The notes: generated from the sequence alone by a model not told the origin. A stretch of DNA of 64,000 nucleotides from Oceanospirillaceae bacterium (GCA_013215375.1 JABSRB010000030.1:1-64000); one strand, 5' to 3'. Shown: positions 8,413-17,917, counted from the first letter of the stretch. Program-made: numbers and translations.

Positions 8413-9351
8413 TTAGTCTGCTATTACCTCTAAAACTATTTTTCCGACAGAGTGTTTACCTTCAATGCGCTGGTGGGCGAGTTGTGCATCGGCCAGCGGC
8501 AGTACCGAATCTAAATGTACTTTCACTTTTTCCTGCTCCAACAATGTTTTGATTTGGGATAAATCAGCGGCATCAGACTGTACCCAAAGTCGGTGAAAGG
8601 TGACTTTTTTTGGCTCTGCCAATGCTGCGTCTAACTCATCTAATAGTGAAATTAAATGTCCTCCAGGTTTGATTACCGATAGAGAGCGCTCAACGATGTC
8701 GGTGCCGCCGACGGCAACTAAGACTAAATCGACCGCATCTAACTGATCTTCAAACTTGCCTTTTTGGTAGTCAATAAATTCATCGACGCCTAAGCTTTCA
8801 ACAAAGGCTCTATTCTTTGCTGAAGCGGTGCCAATAACATGGGCGCCCGCCGCTTTTGCCAACTGCACAGCAAAGCTACCTACTCCACCGCTAGTGTTAT
8901 GAATTAATACACGTTGGCCCATTTGCAACTTGCCTTGCGTGAATAATGCTTGCCAAGCTGTTAGTGCCGCTAGTGGCACCGCTGCGCTTTGGGCAAAGCT
9001 CAGGTTAGTCGGTTTAGCAACAACTAAGTTGGCTTCTACTGCGAGGTATTGTGCGTAGCAACCTTCTTTTTCGATAGGGGCCATCACAAAGACCTGATCT
9101 CCAACATTATGAGTGGCTACTTGATCGCCAATTTGTTCAATGGTGCCAGCAGCATCCCAACCTAAAGTCAGTGGTAAAGTATGTGTGCCTGTGTCTTTAA
9201 ACATGCCGCTGCGGATGTAAGCATCTACCGGGTTGACGCCCGCAGCGTGAATTTTTATTAATACTTGATCTGCTGCAATAACAGGAGTTTGGATCTCTGT
9301 GACGATAAGTTGCTCGATATCGCCGTAGTTTTCGATTAATGCTGCTTTCAT
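8413..9351 (-). CDS. NADP-dependent quinone oxidoreductase / zinc-free MDR family
   Basis: 312-aa medium-chain dehydrogenase/reductase of the QOR type. The N-terminal GroES-like domain starts MKAALIENYG and contains GVNPVDAYIRSGMF. The Rossmann domain has HNTSGGVGSFAVQLAKAAGA (about 147-166) as the NADP-binding loop. The structural-zinc cysteine cluster is absent, as in quinone/enone reductases. It likely reduces quinones or reactive α,β-unsaturated carbonyls. The start at 9351 is set by AGGAGTTCC upstream and by homology, although the frame stays open further upstream. It is divergent from a LysR gene that probably controls it. Confidence 0.9.
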   Translation of the reverse strand: MKAALIENYGDIEQLIVTEIQTPVIAADQVLIKIHAAGVNPVDAYIRSGMFKDTGTHTLPLTLGWDAAGTIEQIGDQVATHNVGDQVFVMAPIEKEGCYAQYLAVEANLVVAKPTNLSFAQSAAVPLAALTAWQALFTQGKLQMGQRVLIHNTSGGVGSFAVQLAKAAGAHVIGTASAKNRAFVESLGVDEFIDYQKGKFEDQLDAVDLVLVAVGGTDIVERSLSVIKPGGHLISLLDELDAALAEPKKVTFHRLWVQSDAADLSQIKTLLEQEKVKVHLDSVLPLADAQLAHQRIEGKHSVGKIVLEVIAD

Positions 9352-9444
9352 AATGGAACTCCTAAATATTGAATGTTGTTTGGAAGTGGGCCCATATTGC
9401 AGGTTTTTATTCATATCTTCTAATTGATGGTTGGTATAATATAT

Positions 9445-9459
9445 ATTGATATAATCAAT
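9445..9459. promoter_or_regulatory. candidate LysR-type operator
   Basis: Perfect dyad ATTGAT-ATA-ATCAAT in the gap between the divergent oxidoreductase and LysR genes, close to the LysR start. It fits the LysR TTGAT-N-ATCAA pattern. Functional assignment is inference. Confidence 0.45.
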
Positions 9460-9486
9460 GAGTTGAGTGCTGATGATGGAGTACAA

Positions 9487-10398
9487 ATGAGTAAAGCGGA
9501 TCTTAATTTGTTTGTTATTTTTGATGCCATTATGCAGGAGCAGTCGATCACTGCGGCGGCGAAGCGCTTATTTATGACCCAACCTTCGGTGTCTAATGCG
9601 GTCGCGAGGATGCGCTATAGCTGGAATGATGAGTTATTTGTGAAGCAGGGGCGCGGTATCAAAGCGACGCCTTTTGCCAATCAGTTGTGGCAGCAAATAT
9701 CTGAGCCCCTCAATACGATTAGTCATGCCGTTAATCCCGTGCAGTTTATTCCGGCTATCGCTCGTCGAAAGTTTCGCATTTCTCTCACCGATGGTATGAC
9801 CAGTGTGCTCTGGCTACCGCTGCGAAAAATTCTTGAACAACAAGCCCCAGGTATCGATATACACGCAGTACCTTTTCGCGGAGATGGTGAGCAATTACTA
9901 CTGAGTAATGAAGTGGATTTGGTGCTCGACGGCTACCAAGGCAGCAATAAATTGATTCACAGCCAGTGGATGAGCGATTTTAAGTTTGTCGGTGTGATGC
10001 GCCCCGATCACGCTTTGGCAAAACAGCCGTTGAGCTTGGAAAAATTTCTGGCGGCCGAACATTTATTTGTCTCGCTATCGGGTGATGCTCAAGGTGCCGT
10101 AGATACTCACCTAACTGAGTTAGGTAAACAGCGACGTATTGCTATGACCGTCAACAGTTTTAGTGGTGCTTTCCCGTTGCTTACTGAGACTAATTTAATT
10201 TGCACCTTACCGGATGCAGCGACAGCTGATGCAGTAGCAGCAGGATTAGTTATTACTAAAACACTACCTATAAAGCTGGGTGATATAAAAATATATATGG
10301 CCTGGCACACCCGGCAACACCGCGATCCTGCACTGAATTGGCTGAAGAATATAATCGACCAAGTTTATACAAAAACGATTATTGATCGTGTGAATTAA
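9487..10398 (+). CDS. LysR-family transcriptional regulator
   Basis: 303 aa. The winged helix-turn-helix at 1-65 contains DAIMQEQSITAAAKRLF followed by MTQPSVSNAVARMR. The effector-binding domain spans about 90-295 (FRISLTDGMTSVLWLPL onward), most like the NodD/LeuO-type branch. The start at ATG 9487 is preceded by GGAG and matches the family; the frame is open upstream. It is divergently transcribed from the quinone oxidoreductase, which it probably controls. Confidence 0.92.
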   Translation: MSKADLNLFVIFDAIMQEQSITAAAKRLFMTQPSVSNAVARMRYSWNDELFVKQGRGIKATPFANQLWQQISEPLNTISHAVNPVQFIPAIARRKFRISLTDGMTSVLWLPLRKILEQQAPGIDIHAVPFRGDGEQLLLSNEVDLVLDGYQGSNKLIHSQWMSDFKFVGVMRPDHALAKQPLSLEKFLAAEHLFVSLSGDAQGAVDTHLTELGKQRRIAMTVNSFSGAFPLLTETNLICTLPDAATADAVAAGLVITKTLPIKLGDIKIYMAWHTRQHRDPALNWLKNIIDQVYTKTIIDRVN

Positions 10399-10795
10399 TA
10401 GCTATGATCAATTGAGAGTAGTGTGAATTATTCAATGTTATCCTCTAAAAATAGTGGAGAGCCAGTTTAACTAGTCAGGCGCTGTGGGGCAAAGAAACGT
10501 TGCTAACGGGTATGGCTGATGTGGAGTGAAATCCATTTCAGCGCAAGTGATGAAAACCAGACACACCCGTATATCAAAGAGGATGCTGCTTTGGTGTACT
10601 CGTTTTAAAGCAGTGCTTAAGCTGTCTATATGCTGAATTATTTTTATCAACGTCGCTATAAACAGGATTTATTCGCATTTTTTCACACTAGTGCAGGCCT
10701 TATACTTCACAGAGGGCAAATACTCGCCTTCGGTGTCTACCCAGAAATAGGGCACTAGCTGGTTCGATGTCACGCTTTTCTTTCAGAGGTGGAAC
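10399..10795. other. 397-bp intergenic region with no recognised element
   Basis: No open frame of note and no member of the window's repeat families. It must carry the promoter of the haem-domain/GGDEF-EAL operon; GAGGTGG just before 10796 is the ribosome-binding site. Confidence 0.5.
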
Positions 10796-11662
10796 ATGAA
10801 AAAAATGTCACTCTTTAGCCTTGCAATGCCCTTCCTTATTTTTACTCACATTATATTTTCTGCAGAATTAACCGCAGTGAAAATTGCTAGTGCACCCGTT
10901 ATTGACGGCAGTGTAGATGATGTCCTGTGGGAGAGAGCTAAACAGCTAACGATCAAAGATGGTGCTAGTGAAACACAGCTATCAATCAGAGCGGTCTATG
11001 ATCAAAAATACCTGTATTTTCTGGTGCAATACCAGGATAAAACAGAATCACGTCGTCATAAACCTTTTGTATGGAATTCCGCAATAGAGATTTATCAAGT
11101 ATCGACGGAGCGCGAAGATACTCTAATATTTAAATGGAATATGGGTGATGTTGCCACCAATTTAAGCTTAAGTTCAGACATAGAATATCGTGCGGATATT
11201 TGGTACTGGAAAGCCAACAGAACAGATCCGGCCGGTTATGCCGATGATAAATATCATGTTTACAGTAGGCATTCAGGGCCAAAGAGTAAGATGTTGACCT
11301 CTAGAGAGGGGGCGATTTTTTATTTAATCCGCAAGGGGGATGCAGGTAAAGCGGCTTATCAAACCAGTCTTAAAGGTCTGTATGAAGGTGATTCTGTGAA
11401 TAGCTATGAAGTGTCTACCCCCTCTGGTAGCCGTGGTGACATAAAAGCCAAAGGGCGTTGGCATAACGGCGTTTGGACAATTGAATTTCAGAGAAAGCTC
11501 GTCACTGGTAACACCGATGATGTGCAATTTTCTATCGATAAAGAGTTCACTTTTGCCTTATCTCGCTATGAAATCGCCGGCAGGGCTGTCAATGCTAAGC
11601 TATCACAGCCACTGCATGGTGCCGGTGAGGTAGGGGCTGTCATTCATTTGAATTTTGAATGA
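10796..11662 (+). CDS. exported ethylbenzene-dehydrogenase haem-domain-like protein
   Basis: 288 aa with a signal peptide (about 1-23). It resembles the EB_dh domain, the haem-b-binding γ subunit of DMSO-reductase-family enzymes: VKIASAPVIDGSVDDVLWERA at the N-terminus, ISIRAVYDQKYLYFLVQYQD-like strand pairs, EIYQVSTEREDTLIFKWNMGD, and a C-terminal GRWHNGVWTIEFQRKLVTG. No molybdoenzyme or iron-sulfur subunit is nearby. It is 7 bp upstream of a membrane GGDEF-EAL protein, so it may be the periplasmic sensor of that enzyme. Haem binding is a family inference; axial ligands are not assigned. Confidence 0.8.
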   Translation: MKKMSLFSLAMPFLIFTHIIFSAELTAVKIASAPVIDGSVDDVLWERAKQLTIKDGASETQLSIRAVYDQKYLYFLVQYQDKTESRRHKPFVWNSAIEIYQVSTEREDTLIFKWNMGDVATNLSLSSDIEYRADIWYWKANRTDPAGYADDKYHVYSRHSGPKSKMLTSREGAIFYLIRKGDAGKAAYQTSLKGLYEGDSVNSYEVSTPSGSRGDIKAKGRWHNGVWTIEFQRKLVTGNTDDVQFSIDKEFTFALSRYEIAGRAVNAKLSQPLHGAGEVGAVIHLNFE

Positions 11663-11669
11663 TATTGAT

Positions 11670-14588
11670 ATGTTAAAAACAACATCAAAAATATCTTACA
11701 TCAGCTTATATTATACCTCGATACTGCTAGTGGTCATTGTCTTCGTGACCTTGGCGCTGTTGATGCAAAATCATTTTCGCGAGTTCAACGATCGGCAAAA
11801 AGTACTGAATTACGCCTACAATCAAGCGCAGTTGAACGCGGCGAATTTTCGGGTTAACTTGCAGCAAGTGCGTTATTTGTTTGAGCGCAACATCAACCAA
11901 CCTAGAAACTCATTAGAGACTGTCAATACGGCTTTTCGAGAAGTAAGAAAACTGGCCAAGTCTTTAGATAAACAAGGAGTGGATGGGGTTTATCAAAGTG
12001 TCACTATGGCATTTACCGCATTTTATAACGCCTCTCATCAGCAGCACAGCGAGGAATCGGCGAGTGATAGTGTAAGAATCATGTACGATTCTAGTGCACA
12101 ATTACTCGATGAAGTGCTAAACGATACTTACCGTCTGCCTGGCGATAGCCGCTTAGCAGATCGATTTTTAATGTTAATAGAACGGCTGGTGGAAAACTTA
12201 ACCTTATATTCTCAGCAGGATGTCGCGCATAACCAAGAAATTCAAATTTTGCTGCAAAAGAATCAAGACTATTTGGCCATCAATGCCGAATTTTTAAATA
12301 GTTTAAAGTTGCCTAATGCGGGGCCACAGGTTCTGAATAATGTGAAAAAATTGCGTAGTACACATACCCAGTTAATGGACAATGTAAAAAAGCTGCGCAG
12401 TGGCTTAGATGCTACTTATAGTAATTTCGACAATGAGGATGATTTTCAGGAAGATGCCTTGCTAGGGGGTGTCTATCGGGCATTTAGCGCTACAAATGCG
12501 CTGTTATCCATTTATGTAACAGAATTACCTAAAGCCAGAGCGGTCTTTCAGCTTGAGCAAGAACGATTGGTGGATAGTAAAATGGCGGTGCTGGGTGTGA
12601 TTATGCTGTTAGTCGCGGTGATTGGTATTCTGACCATTTACTGGATACAACGCATTGTACAACAAAGAGTTGAAAGCATCTCCAGCCACGTCACAGCGAT
12701 AGAAGGAGGAGATTATACCCAGCGTCGAAGCGTGGCTAGTTCGGATGATTTAGGCAGACTCTCAACCACCATCAATGAGGTTGCTCTATCTCTAGAAGAA
12801 AAGGACGTACTGATCCAAAATCAGCTTAAATTACTGGCTAATTCGGAATTGGAGCTGCAACAGGCAAACAAATTATTGGAATTTAAAGTCACTGAGCGAA
12901 CTCGAGAACTGAAGCTGGCAAGTCGCGTCATCGATAGTATTGACGAGGCGGTGATGATTATTGATCGACAAAATTTGGTGTTAAGTATCAACCCTGCCTA
13001 TACCAGGATCACTGGGTACGAGATCGGGGATGTTATCCACAGCATGCCTGCTTTTATGACACAAGCGGGTATGGAAGATGCTGTGAATGTGCAATTACAA
13101 CAAACCGGCAAGTGGGTTGGTGAGTATAAAAATCCCTGTAAAAATGGCCAGTACTGTCTGGTGCGAATTTCGCTTATTTTACTGTTCGATGAACAGAATA
13201 TTCCCTCCCATAGTGTTGCTATTATTACCGATATTACCGAGCAGAAAAGGTATGAGGGGCAGCTCGAGAAATTTGCCTATTACGATCCACTCACACAACT
13301 GCCAAATCGTCGTTTATATCGCGAGCGTTTAGATCATATTTGCGGAAGCGGTCAGCGTGATGGGTTGAAAAGGGCGTTGCTATTTATTGATCTAGATGAT
13401 TTTAAAAAAGTTAATGATAGCTTGGGACATGAGGCGGGAGACATTGTTTTACTAACCGTGAGTAAGCGGCTCAGTCACGCAGTGAAAAGGCAAAGTGATT
13501 ATATTTGTCGGCTAGGTGGCGATGAGTTTACTGCGTTACTCGATCCCATTCAAAGCAGTAGTGATATCGCTAAAATAGCGGCAGACATTATTAGGGACAT
13601 ACAAATTCCAATCTCTATCTTTGGCGAAAATATCACCGTGGGCTGTAGCATTGGCATTGCCGAATATCCAAAAGACGGGCAGGACTATACGACTTTGAAT
13701 CGCTGCGCAGATCTGGCGATGTATAAAGCGAAAGCGAACGGGAAAAACACTTATGTTTTTTATGTTCAAGATCTCGATAACACTAGACCTGAACAGCTCA
13801 ACATGGATATTGAGTTGTATCGTGCGCTTGAGAACAAAGAGTTTGTTTTACACTATCAGCCGCAATGGAGCCTCGACGGGGCCAAATTGGTTGGTTTTGA
13901 AGCACTGCTGCGCTGGCAGCATAACGGTACGCTTATTGCGCCAGATAAATTTATTCCGTTGCTGGAAAGCAACCGCCGCATTATAGAAGTGGGGTTGTGG
14001 GTTATCAAGCAGTCGATGCGGGATATTAATCGTTGGCAGCAACAGTATGGGCGGATTATTCCGGTGGCTGTCAATGTTTCGGCGATACAGTTATCTGATC
14101 CAGGTTTCGTCAACAAAGTGATCGCACTGAAAAAAGAATACGCTATTGGGGCGGGTGCGTTAGAGTTTGAAATCACCGAAAGCTTGATGATGGGCTGTGT
14201 TGATGAATCAGCTAAGGTACAAAAAGAACTGGTTAAACAGGGAATTTCGATTGCCGTTGATGATTTTGGTACCGGTTATTCATCGATGCTCTACTTGAAG
14301 CACTTTCCAGTGCAAACCTTAAAGATAGATCGCTGTTTTATCCATGATATATGCCATAGCATGGATTCACAGGCGATAGTCTTAGCGGTGTTTTCTCTGG
14401 CCGAGAAACTATCGTTAAAGGTGGTTGCCGAAGGGGTAGAAAATATCGAGCAATTAGAAACATTAAAGCGCTTAAATGAAAAGGGGATCCCCATTGCCTG
14501 TCAGGGATTTTACTTCAGTCCCGCTGTTGATATCGTGGCGATAGACAGTATTATTCGACACAGTGAAGGAGTCAGTGAGCTCCTTTAA
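11670..14588 (+). CDS. membrane sensor GGDEF-EAL protein (c-di-GMP turnover)
   Basis: 972 aa. TM1 is near 10-30, a large periplasmic helical sensor follows (about 35-300), TM2 is about 304-326, then HAMP, a coiled coil, PAS (about 413-525), GGDEF (from about 534) and EAL (about 715-960). The cyclase motif RLGGDEF is intact, with an RQSD inhibitory I-site five residues ahead. The phosphodiesterase motifs EALLRW, NVSAIQL, EITESLMM, DDFGTGYSS and KIDR are intact too. Both activities are therefore possible. It follows the EB_dh-like gene by 7 bp, so co-translation is likely. The start is ATG 11670; a TTG 15 bp upstream overlaps the previous gene and is less likely. Confidence 0.93.
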   Translation: MLKTTSKISYISLYYTSILLVVIVFVTLALLMQNHFREFNDRQKVLNYAYNQAQLNAANFRVNLQQVRYLFERNINQPRNSLETVNTAFREVRKLAKSLDKQGVDGVYQSVTMAFTAFYNASHQQHSEESASDSVRIMYDSSAQLLDEVLNDTYRLPGDSRLADRFLMLIERLVENLTLYSQQDVAHNQEIQILLQKNQDYLAINAEFLNSLKLPNAGPQVLNNVKKLRSTHTQLMDNVKKLRSGLDATYSNFDNEDDFQEDALLGGVYRAFSATNALLSIYVTELPKARAVFQLEQERLVDSKMAVLGVIMLLVAVIGILTIYWIQRIVQQRVESISSHVTAIEGGDYTQRRSVASSDDLGRLSTTINEVALSLEEKDVLIQNQLKLLANSELELQQANKLLEFKVTERTRELKLASRVIDSIDEAVMIIDRQNLVLSINPAYTRITGYEIGDVIHSMPAFMTQAGMEDAVNVQLQQTGKWVGEYKNPCKNGQYCLVRISLILLFDEQNIPSHSVAIITDITEQKRYEGQLEKFAYYDPLTQLPNRRLYRERLDHICGSGQRDGLKRALLFIDLDDFKKVNDSLGHEAGDIVLLTVSKRLSHAVKRQSDYICRLGGDEFTALLDPIQSSSDIAKIAADIIRDIQIPISIFGENITVGCSIGIAEYPKDGQDYTTLNRCADLAMYKAKANGKNTYVFYVQDLDNTRPEQLNMDIELYRALENKEFVLHYQPQWSLDGAKLVGFEALLRWQHNGTLIAPDKFIPLLESNRRIIEVGLWVIKQSMRDINRWQQQYGRIIPVAVNVSAIQLSDPGFVNKVIALKKEYAIGAGALEFEITESLMMGCVDESAKVQKELVKQGISIAVDDFGTGYSSMLYLKHFPVQTLKIDRCFIHDICHSMDSQAIVLAVFSLAEKLSLKVVAEGVENIEQLETLKRLNEKGIPIACQGFYFSPAVDIVAIDSIIRHSEGVSELL

Positions 14589-14668
14589 ACAGGTACCTTA
14601 ACGCTAAGTATCCCTGTCATCACCCTATAAAGTATTTCCTGTGTATAAAACCAACCTATTAACGATTT

Positions 14669-15361
14669 TTAATCCCAGCCTAGTTCCAAAGCTTTGACCA
14701 TGAACTCCATCATCGGCGTTAATGCCCCGAAAGCTTTAGCGACGCGCTCGGGAAAATCGTCGGCGCAAACCTGAGCTTGTGTACAGCTAGTGAAGGCAAA
14801 CAGCGATTTAAGTTTGAGATCATCGATGCAAGGGTGATCGCTGGGATAGCCACGCGGGGCGTTTTTTAGCGATTGCGCCGCGCCTAATTCACCAAATATT
14901 TCGATGAAGGCAGGTGCCTGTTGAATTGCCTGCCAGCGCTCGGGGTGTTCAATAATAGCATCGCGAATTTTGTTCAAAACAGGTGTCGGTGGTGACCAGA
15001 TGCCGCCACCAAAGAATATCTCATCGTCTGCAATATGCACGTAAAAGCCGGGTGCGTGGGCGTCTTTGCCGGCGCGGTGGCGAAAGTTACAGCCGATGTT
15101 GGTTTTATAAGGGCTCTTGTTGGAGCCAAAACGGACGTCACGGTAAATGCGAAATAACGAGCCGCCATTGAGGCGGGTGTCGGCTACAAAGGCGGGAGTA
15201 TTTAGTGCCAACCAAGGCTGCATAGCTTCGATAAAATTAACCATCGGTAGCTGTACGTTGTTGCGAAAGCGTGGCTTGTGCTCAGTGAACCAGTCTTTAT
15301 TGTTATTTTTGCTCAGCTCGCGCAAGAATTGAAACAGCTCAGGGGTAAGTGTATTGGACAT
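14669..15361 (-). CDS. DUF2461 / TIGR02453 family protein
   Basis: 230 aa covering the whole family: ELSKNNNKDWFTEHKPRF at the N-terminus, DTRLNGGSLFRIYRDVRF and NKSPYKTNIGCNFRH in the middle, GFYVHIADDEIFFGGGIW, and the C-terminal helical part. The function of the family is unknown; it is cytoplasmic and widely distributed. Nearest neighbours are a convergent GGDEF-EAL gene and, upstream, a VOC-family gene in the same direction. Confidence 0.93.
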   Translation of the reverse strand: MSNTLTPELFQFLRELSKNNNKDWFTEHKPRFRNNVQLPMVNFIEAMQPWLALNTPAFVADTRLNGGSLFRIYRDVRFGSNKSPYKTNIGCNFRHRAGKDAHAPGFYVHIADDEIFFGGGIWSPPTPVLNKIRDAIIEHPERWQAIQQAPAFIEIFGELGAAQSLKNAPRGYPSDHPCIDDLKLKSLFAFTSCTQAQVCADDFPERVAKAFGALTPMMEFMVKALELGWD

Positions 15362-15409
15362 TTTTAATACTCCAATTTCCGATGGTTTTCATTTATTAAC
15401 AAAGCGATT

Positions 15410-15440
15410 AGATCTTGTTTCTTACTTGAAAACAAGACCT
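15410..15440. repeat. degenerate copy of the 2131 hairpin core
   Basis: AGATCTTGTTT (15410-15420) pairs with AAACAAGACCT (15430-15440), one mismatch, followed by GAC as in the ACAAGACCTGAC half of the 2131-2185 element. The outer GC-rich ends are missing. Confidence 0.5.
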
Positions 15441-15460
15441 GACATCATCACCCAGCAAGG

Positions 15461-15841
15461 CTATTTCATGGAACTTAGGCCTATCATATTACCTTCTGTA
15501 TCCATGCATAGACTGACCCAGCCGAACTGGCCAATAGACATTTTAGGGTTTATCACCTTGCCGCCGGCGTCATTGACAAGCGCCTCTTCGATGGCACAAT
15601 CTTCTACGCCAAAGTAAATGACAGTACCGCCAACACCTGGACTCGCCCCCGCTCTTTTGACCAGTGCTCCACCGGCGCCATAATTCGCCATTTCAGTCGG
15701 GAAGCTCTTCATTATTACCGAGCTATCGGTAGGGTCTCCCATGTTTTCTAAGGTTTTGTTAAAAACGCTTTGGTAAAAATTAACGGCTCTATCCATATCG
15801 TTTACAAAAATATCAAACCAGCCGATTGCATTGTGTGTCAT
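15461..15841 (-). CDS. VOC-superfamily (glyoxalase-like) protein
   Basis: 126 aa, a single vicinal-oxygen-chelate domain of two βαβββ modules. GWFDIFVNDMDRAVNFYQSVF opens module 1 and YFGVEDCAIEEALVNDAGGKV opens module 2, ending WVSLCMDTEGNMIGLSS with the terminal metal-type glutamate region. Similar proteins act as small-molecule lyases or resistance proteins; the substrate is unknown. It is expressed in the same direction as the AraC-type regulator upstream. Confidence 0.88.
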   Translation of the reverse strand: MTHNAIGWFDIFVNDMDRAVNFYQSVFNKTLENMGDPTDSSVIMKSFPTEMANYGAGGALVKRAGASPGVGGTVIYFGVEDCAIEEALVNDAGGKVINPKMSIGQFGWVSLCMDTEGNMIGLSSMK

Positions 15842-15906
15842 GAGTTTTTCCTCTGTTTAAGTCATGAGCAATGTTAATCAACCTATTAGCTTAAGTATTG
15901 TAGATA

Positions 15907-16647
15907 TCAGACATCAAACTTACGGTAATATTCTGCCGGGGTGTAACCGGTGATGTTGCGAAATGAGTGGATAAAGTGAGATTGATCGGTATAGGCATTC
16001 AGATAGTGATGTTTGAATGACTGTTGTAATCGAATGACTTTAAGAAAGTCATGGGGCGAAAATCCGGTGGATTTTTTGAGGGTACGTTGTAATTGGCGCG
16101 GTGACATATGCGTAGTAGCGGCCATGTCGGCCACGGTTAGAATGTTGTCTAGATTGGCGAGTATTTTAGCAGTGACAGGATTAACGGCTACCAGATTTTG
16201 CTGCATAAGCTGCTGTACTAATTTGGATAAAACGCCTTGTTTAGCGTTAAAGTCTAATGAGTTCAGTGCGTTGCTTGTGGCAACTAGCGGTAAATCACCG
16301 AGGTAGGGAGTGCCTACATAGCTATCGCAAGTGTCTTCGAGGTTGCCTTGCCATACTCCAGGGTAAAACTGTATACCAACATAGTGAAACTCCACTCCCA
16401 AATTTAGTTCTTCATAAGTGGTGCGCAATGCCGTTACTCCGGCAATACGTGTATCTTGCTGATTGAGCAGAATATTCACGCAAGCATCGGGCACAGCATG
16501 CAGGAAAAAACCATCAGTTAGTTTTTTATCGGTCTTTAGCTCCCAAAAATTATGCACTAACTCAGACAAAATACTCGGTGGCGCAGCCTCTTGGTAACTG
16601 ACTGAGTGTACCGTTTTTGCTCTGCCATCTTGAATTGGGTCGTACAT
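15907..16647 (-). CDS. AraC-family transcriptional regulator
   Basis: About 246 aa. The N-terminal domain (about 1-150) resembles DUF6597-type sensor domains (LVHNFWELKTDKKLTDGFFLHAVPDACVNILL). The C-terminal AraC double helix-turn-helix has TVADMAATTHMSPRQLQRTLKKSTGFSPHDFLKVIRLQ and the second HTH YTDQSHFIHSFRNITGYTPAEY. Start 16647 is preferred because AAAGGCGAT precedes it; an ATG 18 bp upstream lacks a site. It begins 28 bp after the zinc-peptidase stop, suggesting an operon, and may also control the VOC gene. Confidence 0.88.
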   Translation of the reverse strand: MYDPIQDGRAKTVHSVSYQEAAPPSILSELVHNFWELKTDKKLTDGFFLHAVPDACVNILLNQQDTRIAGVTALRTTYEELNLGVEFHYVGIQFYPGVWQGNLEDTCDSYVGTPYLGDLPLVATSNALNSLDFNAKQGVLSKLVQQLMQQNLVAVNPVTAKILANLDNILTVADMAATTHMSPRQLQRTLKKSTGFSPHDFLKVIRLQQSFKHHYLNAYTDQSHFIHSFRNITGYTPAEYYRKFDV

Positions 16648-16674
16648 ATATCGCCTTTGAAACATAAAATTAAG

Positions 16675-17355
16675 CTAACGAATCATCCGAAACCAACGCC
16701 ATAAACTGAGTACATCAGCCAAGGCGCCAGCGACATAGGTTAGTGCGCAGGCTTTTAAGATGCGTCTGGCGGCCACCATATGCTCTGCGGGTAAATAGCC
16801 CTGCGCTAAGATGGGCAGTGCTTTGTTATAACTCGCATCATACTCTTCGGGTAAAATTGCCGCGTACATCAATACTGAAACTAGCATAGTAACAATGCCC
16901 ACTGCTATGCCAAAAAACATAATAGCCGGGCTTTTTATGAGGATGGTAAGTACCGGGATACTCATTAAAATCACTGAGCCTAAGCGCTTAATCATCATCG
17001 CTTTGCCAAGATAGCGCTGGCGTAATTTAGTGACGGCTTCGCCTTTATTAAATTGAATAGCATGGCCTACTTCGTGGGCGGCGACGGCCACAGCGGTCAG
17101 TGATTTACCGTCATAAATATCAGGGCTGAGGCAGACAATTTTTTCATCCGGTGAATAGTAATTCTCACCGGCGGCTCCCATTTCTACTTTCACTCCCTTT
17201 AATTCAAAGCGCTCGATGAGATGTATGGCAAGCTCAGACCCCGTGCCCGGCATGCCAGCGATGGGGCTTGAGTATTTGTGTAAAATATAACGTACCCACA
17301 GAGATGGGCCGTAGGCCAACGCTATAAAAGCACAAACTAATAAGAAATAAATCAT
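16675..17355 (-). CDS. membrane neutral zinc metallopeptidase (YugP-like)
   Basis: 226 aa, Zn_peptidase_2 family. There is an N-terminal membrane helix (1-20), the zinc site HEVGH at H94-E95-H98 within AVAVAAHEVGHAIQ, two membrane segments (about 118-163), and the distal acidic LPEEYDASYNKALPIL block. Family proteins are integral membrane proteins of unknown substrate. It lies upstream of the AraC gene and downstream of a thioredoxin-like gene, all in the same direction. Confidence 0.9.
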   Translation of the reverse strand: MIYFLLVCAFIALAYGPSLWVRYILHKYSSPIAGMPGTGSELAIHLIERFELKGVKVEMGAAGENYYSPDEKIVCLSPDIYDGKSLTAVAVAAHEVGHAIQFNKGEAVTKLRQRYLGKAMMIKRLGSVILMSIPVLTILIKSPAIMFFGIAVGIVTMLVSVLMYAAILPEEYDASYNKALPILAQGYLPAEHMVAARRILKACALTYVAGALADVLSLWRWFRMIR

Positions 17356-17419
17356 GTTATTAAACCTAACAATATAAAAGGGCGGGGCGATGGTAGAACA
17401 ACAGCTGTCGAATTTAGGT

Positions 17420-17917
17420 TTAACGTGTGCGCCACAGCAAACCCGCTAATGAGCTATACCCCATACTCCGATCCAATATTTTTCCATTGGCACCGATTAC
17501 ATAATAACTCGGATAAGCGCTCACTTTATAGGTTGAAGCAATATCGGCGTTACCGAGCAATACGGGTACTTTAACTTCAATATTCTCGATAAAATCAGCT
17601 ACCTCAGTTTGATGTTGGTAATCTAAAGCAACAGCTACAGTACGTATATCACTACTAACGGCCTCTAAATTTGACATGCTTAATTTACAAGTACCGCACC
17701 AAGGCGCAAAGAAATAGATTAAGGTTTTTTGTGAAGGCTGTAATAAATTTTGAGATTTACCGGCAAGAGTCCTGAGTTCAAAGTTACGTGCTTGGCTGTT
17801 TGTCTCCAACATATTTCTTTGCATCCAAGTCGTTACAGCCACTATAACCAAGATAGCGACAAGGATGTCTTTCCAAAATTTTTGTAGTAAATAGAGCGGT
17901 GAAAAGTACTTTAACAT
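17420..17917 (-). CDS. membrane-anchored thioredoxin-like protein (TlpA/ResA type)
   Basis: 165 aa with one N-terminal anchor (about 15-30) and a periplasmic thioredoxin fold. The redox site is FFAPWCGTCKLSMSNLEAV (C74, C77), with the cis-proline region KVSAYPSYYVIGANGKI. It is likely a thiol reductase or oxidase acting on exported proteins. It lies 64 bp upstream of the zinc peptidase and in the same direction, so possibly co-transcribed. Confidence 0.9.
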   Translation of the reverse strand: MLKYFSPLYLLQKFWKDILVAILVIVAVTTWMQRNMLETNSQARNFELRTLAGKSQNLLQPSQKTLIYFFAPWCGTCKLSMSNLEAVSSDIRTVAVALDYQHQTEVADFIENIEVKVPVLLGNADIASTYKVSAYPSYYVIGANGKILDRSMGYSSLAGLLWRTR

